The notes: a model not told the origin generated them from the letters alone. A DNA stretch of 64,000 bases from Lysobacter dokdonensis DS-58 (GCF_000770795.1 NZ_JRKJ01000016.1:62001-126000), one strand, 5' to 3'. Positions 25,354 to 34,129 are shown, counted from the stretch's first letter. A program made the numbers and translations.

Positions 25354-25367
25354 TTGATCCAGGTCAA
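25354..25367 (-). promoter_or_regulatory. FNR-type box for the Cys-rich peptide-hemN-fnr operon
   Basis: TTGACCTGGATCAA on the minus strand (TTGATCCAGGTCAA on the plus), nine of ten half-site bases matching TTGAT-N4-ATCAA. It is centred about 62 bp before the first start codon, implying that Fnr regulates its own transcript. Confidence 0.8.
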
Positions 25368-25388
25368 AGGCGACGCATCCGGCGGGGC

Positions 25389-26477
25389 TCACCCGGCCGG
25401 GGGAGGTGCCGCGCGATCCACCCATTGCATGAAGATGCGGTAGCCCACGGTGAGCAACACCGCACCGAGGAACAGGCCGGTCATCCCGCCGACCACCATG
25501 CCGCCGATCGCACCGACGAGGATCACCAGCATGGGCGCGTCGACCCCGCGCCCGAGCAGCATGGGCTTGAGCACGTTGTCCGCCGCGCCGGCGATCACGA
25601 ACCACGCGGTGAACAGCACGCGCGACAGCGTCGACCCCCCATCGTCCGACATCCACAACCACACGACCGCCGGCAACGACACCAGCAGCGCAGGCAATTG
25701 CAGGATGCCGATGAACAGCGCGATCAACGCGAGCACGCCCGCGCCCGGCACGCCCGCGAGGAGGAAGCCGACGCCGAGCATCAGCGCCTGGATGAACGCC
25801 ACGCCGACGACGCCGGTGGCGACCGAGCGCATCGTCGCGACCGACAACGCCAGCAACTCCGGCCCCTGTTCCTCGTCGGTGAGCCGCGTGACGATGCGTC
25901 GCGCGATGCGTTCCTCTGCGTTCGCATGCACGAGCATCACGCCCGCCACCACGATGGCGAGCAGGAACAATGCGACCGCCTTCAAACCACCCGCGGCCAT
26001 CGGCACCGTCTTGCGCGCGAACCCGCGGACCACCTCGCGATTCTGTTGCAGGAACGTGGGCAGGTTGTCCGACGCGGCGCTCCATGTCGCATGCACGCGC
26101 GCACCGACGATGGGCCATTGCCGCACGCGCGCATCGGGCGCGGGGAGCGCGAACCGATCCTCCTCCACCGCGTGGTACGTATCGCTCAACTGCCCGGCGA
26201 CGTTGACGCCGAGCGCGACGATCGGCGCACCGATCGCAAGCAGCGCAAACAGCACGAGCACGGTGGCGGTGAGCCGACGCCGCCCGCCGAACCATCGCAA
26301 TACGATCAGATACAGCGGATACAACGCGACCGCCAGGATCATCGCGATGATCACCAGGTGCGAGAACGGCGTGAACACGCGCACGCACACCACGATGAGC
26401 AGGCCGATCAGCGCGACGCGCAGCAGCGTCTCGGACAGGTCCGTGGTGAGCAGCCGTCGCAGCGTCGTCGCGTGCAC
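25389..26477 (-). CDS. AI-2E family transporter / permease
   Basis: 362 residues with about seven spans and a large mid-protein extramembrane segment, the AI-2E (YdiK/PerM-like) layout. LVIIAMILAVALYPLYLIVL and GVAFIQALMLGVGFLLAGVPG are conserved family blocks, and the C-terminal NVLKPMLLGRGVDAPMLVIL matches the signature. Members export small molecules or ions; a few are linked to autoinducer 2 or sodium/proton exchange, so the substrate cannot be stated. The gene stands alone, followed by the FNR-controlled Cys-rich peptide unit. Confidence 0.88.
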   Translation of the reverse strand: MHATTLRRLLTTDLSETLLRVALIGLLIVVCVRVFTPFSHLVIIAMILAVALYPLYLIVLRWFGGRRRLTATVLVLFALLAIGAPIVALGVNVAGQLSDTYHAVEEDRFALPAPDARVRQWPIVGARVHATWSAASDNLPTFLQQNREVVRGFARKTVPMAAGGLKAVALFLLAIVVAGVMLVHANAEERIARRIVTRLTDEEQGPELLALSVATMRSVATGVVGVAFIQALMLGVGFLLAGVPGAGVLALIALFIGILQLPALLVSLPAVVWLWMSDDGGSTLSRVLFTAWFVIAGAADNVLKPMLLGRGVDAPMLVILVGAIGGMVVGGMTGLFLGAVLLTVGYRIFMQWVDRAAPPPAG

Positions 26478-26864
26478 GGCGATTCAGGGCTCGCGAAGCG
26501 CTTGCATCCCGTGATCGTGGAGCGGCGCGCTTGCGGACACCATTGGACGTAGGACCAACGTCGGGTTGGCGCGGGGTGGCCCCATCTCGAGGAACAGCCA
26601 CTTGCCGATGTTGTTTGGTGGTGGATGCAATCTTGTGCTAACCCATCTCAGTAATATTTCCCGGTTTCAAGGAAAACAACAGAGAAATTCGAGAGGAGTC
26701 GCGCGATCCGACTGTCGTGCCTGGCTTGGGTCAGCGCCGGTAAGGCCCCAGGACGTAATCAGAGGTGCCAACGGAGCAGGCATCGCCTCCTCCAATGGCG
26801 CCGCCATCAGCACGCGACCGCATCCTTCCCATCACGCAAGTACAGGCACGGCCAGAGGTATATA
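26478..26864. other. Non-coding stretch with no recognisable gene
   Basis: About 390 bases between the permease and a repeat region. No open frame here has codon use or homology I can support; a 99-codon plus-strand frame looks random. Around 26640-26700 the base composition falls below the local GC level (AATATTTCCCGG, GGAAAACAACAGAGAAATTC), as in a scar of foreign DNA. No tRNA, terminator or operator was identified. Confidence 0.5.
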
Positions 26865-27045
26865 GCGACTTTGGCTGCCCAAGTCGGCAACTGAGAACGG
26901 GATGACATCGGCGCCGTCGCCGCCGCCAAAGAGAGAATGAGTGCAAATACACCCGGGGGAATTGCGGCCTGCTGGCCGTCTATTTCTCATTCGACCAAAC
27001 GTTGCAGACTGTATGGTGGGCATTGTACGAATCGAACCTACGGCC
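26865..27045 (-). repeat. Diverged tandem repeat copy A with tRNA 3'-end fragment
   Basis: First copy of a ~194-bp unit (offset 192-195 bp from copy B). Shared blocks: GCGACTTTGGC, CAACTGAGAA, GGGAATTGCGGCCTG and ACTG.[ta]TGGTGGG. The final part (27014-27045) read on the minus strand is a tRNA-like end: GTAGGTTCGATTCGTAC as a T-arm, then AATGCCCACCA as acceptor strand plus CCA. It is not identical to the intact tRNA-Lys and lacks the rest of the cloverleaf. Confidence 0.6.
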
Positions 27046-27069
27046 AAAGTCGCTCCGCGACTTTGGCCG
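27041..27069. repeat. Perfect inverted repeat, 13-bp arms
   Basis: CGGCCAAAGTCGC and GCGACTTTGGCCG flank TCC, giving a 13-bp perfect hairpin at the junction between the two repeat copies. No T-run follows on either strand, so it is not an ordinary terminator. Confidence 0.75.
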
Positions 27070-27239
27070 ACCATTTCGACAACTGAGAAGTCCCGACCAA
27101 TTCTGCCTCGCACGGGCGATGACAGAGACGCGGGTAGCGCGAAATCCCGCGGGAATTGCGGCCTGGAGGCCGCTTTTCTCTGATGTAGAGAAACGGGGAA
27201 GACTGCGTGGTGGGCCGTGATGGATTCGAACCATCGACC
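27057..27239 (-). repeat. Diverged tandem repeat copy B, running into tRNA-Lys
   Basis: Second copy of the ~194-bp unit. It contains GCGGCCTGGAGGCCGC (a 6-bp stem with four-base loop) near 27157 and ends inside the 3' part of the intact tRNA-Lys. On the minus strand the hairpin lies about 35 bases downstream of the tRNA and may help its 3' processing or termination. Confidence 0.6.
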
Positions 27240-27283
27240 AGCGGATTAAAAGTCCGATGCTCTACCGACTGAGCTAACGGCCC
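27208..27283 (-). tRNA. tRNA-Lys (UUU)
   Basis: 76 bases including an encoded CCA. The acceptor stem GGGCCGT pairs with ACGGCCC, the D-arm has GCTCAGTCGGTAGAGC, the anticodon loop is CTTTTAA (anticodon TTT), and the T-arm is GATGGTTCGAATCCATC. All four arms pair correctly. Confidence 0.97.
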
Positions 27284-27324
27284 ACGTATTGGAGGCTCGC
27301 GCCATTGCGGCGCGGGCGGCAATT

Positions 27325-28002
27325 CTACCCGACGTAGCGTGTCGGGTCTTCGACACCCGCGGCGGCGAAGCCTTCGGCCCGCAGGCGGCAGGCGTCGCAG
27401 TGGCGGCAGGCGCGGCCTTGCGCGTCGGCCTGGTAGCAGGAGACGGTCTGCGCGAAGTCGACGCCCAGGCGGTTGCCTTCACGCACGATGTCGGCCTTCG
27501 ACATGCGCAACAGCGGGGCGTGGACGCGGATGCCGGCGCCTTCGACGCCCGCCTTCGTGGCGACGTTCGCGAGTTTCTCGAACGCTTCGATGAATTCGGG
27601 GCGGCAGTCGGGGTAGCCGGAGTAGTCCACCGCGTTGACGCCGCAGAACAGGTCCGCCGCGCCGAGCACTTCGGCCCAGCCCAGCGCGACCGACAGCATG
27701 ATGGTGTTGCGCGCGGGCACGTACGTCACGGGGATGCCGGGGCCGCCGGCTTCGGGGACGTCGATGTCGTCGGTCAGCGCGGAACCGCCGATCGAGCGCA
27801 GGTCGACGACCACCGTCTTGTGCGCGGCGCCGAGCGCGTTGGAGACGCGATCGGCGGCGTCGAGTTCGCTCGTGTGCCGCTGGCCGTAACGCACGCTCAG
27901 TGCATACGGTTCATAGCCTTGCTCGCGCGCGATCGCCAGGACGACGGCCGAATCCATGCCGCCCGAGACGAGGATGACGGCGCGCTTGTTTCCATTGTTC
28001 AA
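27325..28002 (-). CDS. queC: 7-cyano-7-deazaguanine synthase
   Basis: 225 residues. The PP-loop ATP-binding motif VSGGMDSA is at the N-terminus, and the zinc site at the C-terminus contains [37 protein letters not shown] is a conserved QueC block. It converts 7-carboxy-7-deazaguanine to preQ0 for queuosine. The best start is a TTG at 28002 whose bases overlap the queE stop (TTGA), since no in-frame ATG precedes the PP-loop at the right distance. Confidence 0.93.
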   Translation of the reverse strand: MNNGNKRAVILVSGGMDSAVVLAIAREQGYEPYALSVRYGQRHTSELDAADRVSNALGAAHKTVVVDLRSIGGSALTDDIDVPEAGGPGIPVTYVPARNTIMLSVALGWAEVLGAADLFCGVNAVDYSGYPDCRPEFIEAFEKLANVATKAGVEGAGIRVHAPLLRMSKADIVREGNRLGVDFAQTVSCYQADAQGRACRHCDACRLRAEGFAAAGVEDPTRYVG

Positions 28003-28694
28003 CGGCCCGGCTCCTCGCCCCACAGGGCCTTGTGCAATTGCGTCTGGAAGCGCACGGGCAGGCGCGCTTCGACGATCCAGTCGGCCAGTTCGCGCGCGGG
28101 CACTTCGTTGGCGCTCGGCGAAAAGAGCACGTCGCAGCGTTCGTGCAACTTGTGTTCGAACAACACATCGCGCGCCCACTCGAAATCCGCGCGGCTGCAC
28201 ACGACGAACTTCACCTGGTCGTGCGGCGTGAGCAGCGGGATGTTGTCCCAGCGGTTGCGCTCGACTTCGCCCGAACCCGGCGTCTTGATGTCGACGATGC
28301 GCGAGACACGCGTGTCGACGTCGGCGATGTCGATCGCGCCGGAGGTTTCCAGCGACACGACATAACCGGCGTCGCACAGCTTCGACAGCAGGCCGATCAC
28401 GCGTTTCTGCGAGAGCGGTTCGCCGCCGGTGACGCACACGTGGCGGACGCCGTGTTTGGCGACCTCGGCGAGGATGGCCTCGATGTCCCACCACTGCCCG
28501 CCGAAGAAGGCGTAGGTGGTATCGCAGTACTGGCAGCGCAGCGGGCAGCCGGTGAGGCGCACGAACACCGTCGGCCAGCCCGCGTCGCGGGCTTCGCCCT
28601 GCAGGGACAGGAAGATTTCGGTGAGCTTGAGGCGGTCCGCCGTGGCGGCGGGGGCCGCTTGCGTGGCGGGGTGGACTGCGGACATGGGCGCCAT
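27999..28694 (-). CDS. queE: 7-carboxy-7-deazaguanine synthase (radical SAM)
   Basis: 231 residues. The cluster motif is CPLRCQYCD, preceded by [19 protein letters not shown], the substrate/SAM segment of QueE, and followed by VTGGEPLSQ. It forms the deazapurine ring of queuosine using SAM and magnesium. Coupled to queC downstream by a four-base overlap and 18 bases after cpoB, so it lies at the end of the tol-pal transcript. A start at MSAVHPA (28685) is equally possible. Confidence 0.93.
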   Translation of the reverse strand: MAPMSAVHPATQAAPAATADRLKLTEIFLSLQGEARDAGWPTVFVRLTGCPLRCQYCDTTYAFFGGQWWDIEAILAEVAKHGVRHVCVTGGEPLSQKRVIGLLSKLCDAGYVVSLETSGAIDIADVDTRVSRIVDIKTPGSGEVERNRWDNIPLLTPHDQVKFVVCSRADFEWARDVLFEHKLHERCDVLFSPSANEVPARELADWIVEARLPVRFQTQLHKALWGEEPGR

Positions 28695-28712
28695 TTTACA
28701 GGCGCCCTGCCG

Positions 28713-29507
28713 CTAGCGAACCCGGTTGAGCTGAATCGCCCGGAGGCGGTCCTCGGCCGTGCGGGCGGCGTCGGTGCCGGGGTATTGCTGGGCGACGCGG
28801 GCCAGGGTGGCCTCGGCGGCGTCCATCTGCTTGAGGCCGTATTGCGCCAGGCCGACCTTGAGCAGGGCGCCGGGGGCCTTGTCGTGCGTCGGGTACTGGG
28901 TGAGCAGCGCCTGGAATTGCTCCTGCGCGAGCTCGTAGTTCTGCGTGACGTAATAGCTCTCGCCCAGCCAGTACAGCGCGTTGGGCGCGTACGTGCCGGC
29001 GGGGTAGTCGCGCAGGAATTGCTGGAAGCGCTGCGCCGAGCCGACGTAGTCGCCGGCCTTCAGCACGTCGAAGGCCGCATTGTAGGCGGTGCGTTCATCG
29101 GCCGAGAGCGCGACCTTGCCGGCATCGCCGCGCACGGTGGGCGGGCGTTCGGCGACGACCGCCGCGCCACGCGAGGTGGATGCGCTCGCCGGCGCCACGG
29201 GCACCGTCGTCGCAACGCCACCGGTCTCCAGGCGCGCCACGCGCCCATCGAGGTCGCCCCAGCGCGCGTCGAGATCCGCCTTCAATTGCGCATTCTGCTG
29301 CTGCACTTCCTCCAGTTGCGAACGCAACGCCGTCACTTCCGAGCGCAGTTGCTGGACCTGGTTGAGCAGGTCGACGTTGCCCTGGTTGTTCGCGGCCTGC
29401 TGCTCGAGCACGGTCACGCGGTCGGCGAGGCTCGCGCGTTGCGCGAACGCGGGCGCGGCGGCCACGAGGGCCGCCGCGAGTGCACACAATGCGAGCGGAT
29501 GCCGCAT
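28713..29507 (-). CDS. cpoB: Cell division coordinator CpoB (YbgF)
   Basis: 264 residues with a signal peptide (to AFAQ), a trimerising coiled coil (LADRVTVLEQQAANN to about residue 90), an Ala/Ser/Thr-rich linker, then TPR repeats with AYNAAFDVLKAGDYVGSAQR and YWLGESYYVTQNYELAQEQF. CpoB links peptidoglycan synthesis with Tol-driven outer-membrane constriction in the periplasm. It starts three bases after pal, as in most Tol-Pal operons. Confidence 0.94.
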   Translation of the reverse strand: MRHPLALCALAAALVAAAPAFAQRASLADRVTVLEQQAANNQGNVDLLNQVQQLRSEVTALRSQLEEVQQQNAQLKADLDARWGDLDGRVARLETGGVATTVPVAPASASTSRGAAVVAERPPTVRGDAGKVALSADERTAYNAAFDVLKAGDYVGSAQRFQQFLRDYPAGTYAPNALYWLGESYYVTQNYELAQEQFQALLTQYPTHDKAPGALLKVGLAQYGLKQMDAAEATLARVAQQYPGTDAARTAEDRLRAIQLNRVR

Positions 29508-29510
29508 CGC

Positions 29511-30038
29511 TTACTTCGCCGTGTAGACGATCTCGACGCGGCGATTCTTGGCCCAGCAATCTTCGGTCGATTCGTTGCAGGTCGGGCGTTCCTCGCCGTA
29601 GCTCACCACCGTGATCTGGCTGCCCGAGCCACCGTTGGCCTGCAGCGCGGAGGACACGGCATTGCCGCGGCGCTCGCCGAGGCCGAGGTTGTATTCGCGG
29701 CTGCCGCGCTCGTCGGCGTTGCCTTCCAGCGACATGCGCGACGACGGACGATCACGCAGGTACTTGGCGTGGCACGCCATCGCGGCCTGGAATTCCGGAC
29801 GCAGCGCATCCTGGTCGAAGTCGAAGTACACCACGCGCTGGCGCAGGCAGGCGTCGGTGTCGAGGTCTTCGGGGGTATACGCACCGGCGGCGGCCGGCGT
29901 TTCGGTCACGGGCGCCATCGTGCTCGGCGCGGCCGGCTGCACCGGTTCTTCCTTGACCTTCTTGGAGCAGGCCACGGCCGCCGTGCAGAGCATGGCGACC
30001 ATCATGATGCGTCCGAACTTCTGGGTCGTTGCGTTCAT
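29511..30038 (-). CDS. pal: Peptidoglycan-associated lipoprotein Pal
   Basis: 175 residues. The lipobox TAAVAC gives a lipidated C24. A low-complexity Pro/Ala linker follows, then an OmpA-like domain with VYFDFDQDALRPEF, LEGNADERGSREYNLGLGE and the peptidoglycan-binding KNRRVEIVY. Pal tethers the outer membrane to the cell wall and binds TolB. Standard position between tolB and cpoB. Confidence 0.97.
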   Translation of the reverse strand: MNATTQKFGRIMMVAMLCTAAVACSKKVKEEPVQPAAPSTMAPVTETPAAAGAYTPEDLDTDACLRQRVVYFDFDQDALRPEFQAAMACHAKYLRDRPSSRMSLEGNADERGSREYNLGLGERRGNAVSSALQANGGSGSQITVVSYGEERPTCNESTEDCWAKNRRVEIVYTAK

Positions 30039-30111
30039 CGTCGTTCCTCGTCTTCTCGCAGTGTGGGGTGGCCGCCTGGGCGCGGCCGGGGGTCCGAAAT
30101 ACTACGCGCGT

Positions 30112-31404
30112 TCAGCGTTTCTGCCGGTAGGGGCCCCAGGCCGGTTCCTGGACGCTCGCGCCCTGCACCGGGAGCTTCGCGCGGGCGCGGCCGTCGGCGG
30201 ACACGGTGTAGAGCACGCTGCGCCCGCCTTCCTTCGCGGCGTAGAGCAGCATCGATGCGTTGGGGGCGAAGCTCGGCGATTCGTCGAGGTTGCCCGGCGA
30301 GAGCGGCGTCCACCGGTTGCCCATCGTGCGGTCCATCAGCGCGATGCGGTAGGTGTTGCCGTTGCCCTGCGCGGTGGCGATCTTCTTGCCGTCGGCCGAG
30401 ACCGTGGCGCGTGCGTTGTAGCTGCCGGCGAAGGTCAGGCGCGTGGCGCCGCCGCCGCTCGAAGAGGCTTGGTAGATCTGCGGTTTGCCGCCGCGATCGG
30501 AGGTGAAATAGAGCGTGCCGCCGTCGGCGCTCCACACCGGTTCGGTGTCGATTCCGAAGTGGTTCGTGATCTGGCTCAGCTGCTTGCTGCCGAGGGTCAT
30601 CACGTAGACCTCGGGGTTGCCGCTCTTCGACAACGTCATCGCGAGCTTCGATCCGTCGGGCGAGAAGCTCGGCGCGCCGTTGATTCCGCGGAAGCTCGCG
30701 ACCAGTTCGCGGCCGCTGCTCGTCAGGTTCTGGATGTAGATCGAGGAATTTCCGCGATCGAAACTGACGTAGGCGAGGCGCTTGCCGTCCGGCGCCCACG
30801 CCGGCGACAGGATCGGCTGCGGCGAGCTCACCACCGCCTGCGAATTGAAGCCGTCGCTGTCGGCGACCATCAACTGGTAATGGCGGTTGTTGCCCGTGCC
30901 GCTCGCGGTGACGTACGCGATGCGCGTCCAGAACGCGCCGCGCACGCCGAGGATCTTTTCGTACACCGCATCGGCCACCTGGTGCGCGAGGTCGCGCGCG
31001 GCGGTGCCCGGCGCGATCTTCGCTTCGCCGAGGATGCGCTGCTGCTTGGACACGTCGAACAGTTCGTACTCGACGCGCAGGTTGCCGCCTTCGGGCACCA
31101 CGCGGCCGGCGAGCAGGAACTCCTGCTTCAGCAAGCGCCACGTGGCGTAGTTCACTTCGCTGCCGCGCGTCGGGCGTTCGACCATGTCGCGGTCGGGCAA
31201 CACGCGGAAGGACCCGGAGCGCGCGAGGTCCGCGGCGACGATGCCGCCGATGTCGTTCTCGCCCGTGGACCCGGCGAAGGGCACCACGGCGATCGGCAGC
31301 GCGGAGGCCGTGCCGCCCACGACTTCGGCGTCCACCTGCGCCAGGGCAGCGAGGGGGAACAGGAGCAAGGCGGTGGCGGCGAGCCGGCGCAGCGTTCGGG
31401 TCAT
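30112..31404 (-). CDS. tolB: Tol-Pal system protein TolB
   Basis: 430 residues with a signal peptide ending at ALAQ, an N-terminal domain (PIAVVPFAGSTGENDIGGIVAADLARSG) and a six-bladed beta-propeller whose blades repeat motifs like SPAWAPDGKRLAYVSF and APSFSPDGSKLAMTLS. TolB is periplasmic and contacts Pal and TolA. The upstream open frame extends to 31758 but would lack a signal peptide and overlap tolA. Confidence 0.96.
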   Translation of the reverse strand: MTRTLRRLAATALLLFPLAALAQVDAEVVGGTASALPIAVVPFAGSTGENDIGGIVAADLARSGSFRVLPDRDMVERPTRGSEVNYATWRLLKQEFLLAGRVVPEGGNLRVEYELFDVSKQQRILGEAKIAPGTAARDLAHQVADAVYEKILGVRGAFWTRIAYVTASGTGNNRHYQLMVADSDGFNSQAVVSSPQPILSPAWAPDGKRLAYVSFDRGNSSIYIQNLTSSGRELVASFRGINGAPSFSPDGSKLAMTLSKSGNPEVYVMTLGSKQLSQITNHFGIDTEPVWSADGGTLYFTSDRGGKPQIYQASSSGGGATRLTFAGSYNARATVSADGKKIATAQGNGNTYRIALMDRTMGNRWTPLSPGNLDESPSFAPNASMLLYAAKEGGRSVLYTVSADGRARAKLPVQGASVQEPAWGPYRQKR

Positions 31405-31475
31405 CGGGGGATTCCTGAATGGAGCGGTCGTAGTTAACAGCTTGGCCGTGAAATGCGGAACAAAGATGAACGACT

Positions 31476-31493
31476 CCGGACCCGAGGGTCCGG
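31476..31493. repeat. Short hairpin between tolA and tolB
   Basis: CCGGACCCGAGGGTCCGG, an 8-bp inverted repeat with a two-base centre just after the tolA stop. No U-run follows on the coding strand, so it may be an mRNA-processing or attenuation hairpin rather than a terminator. Confidence 0.4.
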
Positions 31494-31499
31494 CGGCCG

Positions 31500-32444
31500 T
31501 CATTCGGCGCGGAAGCCCAAGCGCAGTTCCGGCTGGAACACGCGCTCGAACCCGGCGTACGGGAGCGGCTGGGCCTTGAAGACCGCTGCTTCCACCGACC
31601 GGCGGGTGAGTTCGTCGTAGGGGCATCCGGGAAGCACTTCGACAGACGCGACGCGACCGCCGCGCTCCATCGAGATGCGGATCGGGCATTGGCCGGCGGG
31701 CACGTCGTCCGGACGGCTCCAGTTCTGGCGGATCTGGCTGACGATGGCCATCAGCCAACGCGAACGCAGCGTGTCGGCGTCACCGCCCATGCCCGGTTGC
31801 GGCGCGGCTTCGGCGTTTTCGCTGCGCGCATCGGCCTGCGCGGCGGCATCGGCGGCGCTGCGCGCATCGGCGATCTGCCGCAGCTTCTGTTCGCGCAAGG
31901 TCAGTTCTTTCTGGTTCAGTTCGCGCTCGCGGCGGATGTCTTCCAGTTGCTTCTGGCGCATCTGCTCCATCGCGCTCAGGCGACGCTCGCGCTCGGCCTG
32001 CATCTGCCGGTCCTGCGCAGTGGTGTCGATCTGTTCCTGGCGTTGCTTGGCGTCCTGCACTTTTTCCGCGGGGGGCTTGGGCGACGGCGCTTGCGTCACC
32101 TGCTCCTGCTCGATGACATCGGGCTCTGGCACGACGTCCTGCGCGACCGGTTGCGGCGGCGTCGGCGCATCTTCAGGGCGCGGTTCGGGCTTCGGTTGTT
32201 CCACCGGCGCGGTCGCTTCCGGCGCGGGGGCCGGTTGTTCCGGGCGCTTGGCGAGCGCGCGGCGCATCGACGCGGACAAGGCGTTCGGATCGATCAGCGT
32301 GGCTTCGATCACGGGGCCGCGCTGGATCTCCTCGGCGTCGGTCCACGTCCAGTACAGGCCGAAGTAGAACAACGCGAACAGCAACGCGTGCAGCAGCAAC
32401 GCCGCGACGAACGACTGCATCGTGTCGGCGCGCGTTTCCTTCAC
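31500..32444 (-). CDS. tolA: Tol-Pal system protein TolA
   Basis: 314 residues. One N-terminal span (SFVAALLLHALLFALFYFGL) contains the SHLxH-like region that meets TolQR. A Pro/Glu-rich stretch follows (residues 65-135), then a long charged coiled coil (QAERERRLSAMEQMRQKQLE to about 215) and a TonB-like C-terminal domain with CPIRISMERGGRVASVEV. TolA spans the periplasm to Pal/TolB. The ATG overlaps the tolR stop (ATGA). Confidence 0.94.
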   Translation of the reverse strand: MKETRADTMQSFVAALLLHALLFALFYFGLYWTWTDAEEIQRGPVIEATLIDPNALSASMRRALAKRPEQPAPAPEATAPVEQPKPEPRPEDAPTPPQPVAQDVVPEPDVIEQEQVTQAPSPKPPAEKVQDAKQRQEQIDTTAQDRQMQAERERRLSAMEQMRQKQLEDIRRERELNQKELTLREQKLRQIADARSAADAAAQADARSENAEAAPQPGMGGDADTLRSRWLMAIVSQIRQNWSRPDDVPAGQCPIRISMERGGRVASVEVLPGCPYDELTRRSVEAAVFKAQPLPYAGFERVFQPELRLGFRAE

Positions 32445-32887
32445 TTATTGACTGCCCCGGTCGGCTGGCTCATCAGGCCCGCGCGCGGCACGTTGGCGCG
32501 CGTCTGCAGCGCGGTGAGCACGTCGTAGACCTTCTGGTATGCGACGTCGTTGTCGGCGGCGACGTACACCGGCACGTCCTTGTTGTTGCGCACGAACGCG
32601 CCGACCTTGACCACGAGCTGGTCGAGCGAGGTGGCTTCGTTTTCCGCGCCTTCCAGCTTGAGCCACAGATCGCCCTTGCTGTTCATGCTGATCACCACCG
32701 GCTCCTGCTTCTGCTCCACCGGGCGTGCGTTGGATTGCGGCAGTTCGATGTCGACGCCGAGGTTCAGCAACGGCGCGGTGACCATGAAGATGATCAGCAG
32801 CACGAGCATCACGTCGATGTACGGCACGACGTTGATCTCGGCTTTCAGTTTCCGCTTGCGATGGCGCCGCGAAGTCATGGCGGTCAT
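32441..32887 (-). CDS. tolR: Tol-Pal system protein TolR
   Basis: 148 residues, ExbD family. The single span holds the key aspartate in INVVPYIDVMLVLLIIFMV, which is needed for proton-driven energising of TolA. A periplasmic domain follows (VPVYVAADNDVAYQKVYDVL). Ten bases after tolQ, overlapping tolA by four bases. Confidence 0.95.
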   Translation of the reverse strand: MTAMTSRRHRKRKLKAEINVVPYIDVMLVLLIIFMVTAPLLNLGVDIELPQSNARPVEQKQEPVVISMNSKGDLWLKLEGAENEATSLDQLVVKVGAFVRNNKDVPVYVAADNDVAYQKVYDVLTALQTRANVPRAGLMSQPTGAVNK

Positions 32888-32897
32888 GTCCCGCTCC

Positions 32898-33692
32898 TTA
32901 TTCGTCGGCGTGCGCCTGGCGCTGCAGGATCGAGGAGAACTCCTCGGAGAAGGCGTCGTAGCGCGTGCTGATGCGCTCGACCTTCGTCGCGAATCGGTTG
33001 TACGCCCACACCGCCGGGATCGCGGCGAACAGGCCCATCGCCGTCGCGATCAGCGCTTCGGAGATGCCCGGCGCGACGGTCGCGATGGTCGCTTCCTTCA
33101 CGTTCGCCAGGCCCTGGAACGAAATCATGATGCCCCACACCGTGCCGAACAGACCGACGTACGGGCTGATCGAACCGACGCTGGCGAGGAATTCGAGGTT
33201 GTGTTCCAGGCCATCGAGTTCGCGCGAGGACGTCGCGCGCATCGCGCGCTGCGCGCCTTCGAGCTGGATGCGGCTGTCGACGCCGCGGCGCTGGCGGATG
33301 CGGTTGAACTCGCGGAAGCCCGCTTCGAAGATCGCCTCCAGGCCTTCGGCGCTGCGGCCGCGTTCGGTGGCGCCCGAATACAACTTCGACAGCTCCGCGC
33401 CCGACCAGAAGCGTTCTTCGAACTTTTCGGCTTCCTTGTCCGCGCGGTCGAGCACGCGCTTCTTGCGGAAGATGATCAGCCACGAGGCGATCGACGCGAA
33501 CAGCAGCAGCAACATCACCAGCTGCACCGGGATGCTCGCGTGGAGGATGAGGTCGAGGATGTTGAAGTGGCCGGCGGCGGCCGCGGCATCGGCCGCCTGC
33601 CCCGCCTGGTCGGCGATCTCCACCGTCTGCGCCGGCGCTTGTTCCGGCAGGGCCTGGGTGGCGGCTTCCTGCAACATCAGGATGGGCGTCAT
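32898..33692 (-). CDS. tolQ: Tol-Pal system protein TolQ
   Basis: 264 residues, MotA/TolQ/ExbB family. Three spans; the conserved cytoplasmic to membrane segment reads FLASVGSISPYVGLFGTVWG, and AIPAVWAYNRF lies in the last span. An Ala/Gln-rich N-terminal periplasmic stretch (residues 8-42) is longer than in E. coli. With TolR it forms the proton channel. The ATG overlaps the ybgC stop (ATGA). Confidence 0.95.
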   Translation of the reverse strand: MTPILMLQEAATQALPEQAPAQTVEIADQAGQAADAAAAAGHFNILDLILHASIPVQLVMLLLLFASIASWLIIFRKKRVLDRADKEAEKFEERFWSGAELSKLYSGATERGRSAEGLEAIFEAGFREFNRIRQRRGVDSRIQLEGAQRAMRATSSRELDGLEHNLEFLASVGSISPYVGLFGTVWGIMISFQGLANVKEATIATVAPGISEALIATAMGLFAAIPAVWAYNRFATKVERISTRYDAFSEEFSSILQRQAHADE

Positions 33693-34129
33693 GCGGGGGT
33701 CTCCACGAGGCAGGTCAATGCGTCGAACAACGGTTGGGGGATGGCAACGGGTTTGAACTTCGAGGCCGACAGCGCAGCGACACGGACCGTCGCGTCGAGC
33801 AACAGTTCCCCGTCGCGGCGGATCGACTGCACGAGCACGAGGCTCGCGCGCCGGCATTCGACCAGTGCGACGGACACCTGCAGCGCATCGTCCAGCCGCG
33901 CCGGCAGGCGGAAGTCGATCTGCATCGCCCGCACCGCGAACACCAGGTCGTGTCCGTTGCGCAGGCGCTCCTGGCCATGCCCCTGGGCACGCATCCACTC
34001 GGTGCGCGCGCGTTCGAGGAAGGCCAGGTATTGCGCGTGGTAGACCACGCCACCGGCGTCGGTATCCTCCCAATACACCCGTGTCGGCCAACTGAACACG
34101 GGCTCACCCACCGCTTGCATCATCGACAT
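33689..34129 (-). CDS. ybgC: Acyl-CoA thioesterase YbgC (tol-pal associated)
   Basis: 146 residues, 4-hydroxybenzoyl-CoA thioesterase hotdog fold. [20 protein letters not shown] contains the catalytic Asp and the helix start. It hydrolyses acyl-CoA or acyl-ACP and is the usual first gene of tol-pal operons. Its 5' end overlaps the last 26 bases of ruvB; later in-frame ATGs at residues 3 and 4 also lie inside ruvB. Confidence 0.92.
   Translation of the reverse strand: MSMMQAVGEPVFSWPTRVYWEDTDAGGVVYHAQYLAFLERARTEWMRAQGHGQERLRNGHDLVFAVRAMQIDFRLPARLDDALQVSVALVECRRASLVLVQSIRRDGELLLDATVRVAALSASKFKPVAIPQPLFDALTCLVETPA

Noticed and set aside
26566-26865. 99-codon plus-strand frame in the region before tRNA-Lys
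   Set aside because: No ribosome binding site, no recognisable domain, and composition like random intergenic sequence.
27157-27178. Hairpin GCGGCCTGGAGGCCGC with TTTT on the plus strand as a plus-strand terminator
   Set aside because: There is no plus-strand gene for it to terminate; it lies in the repeat downstream of tRNA-Lys.
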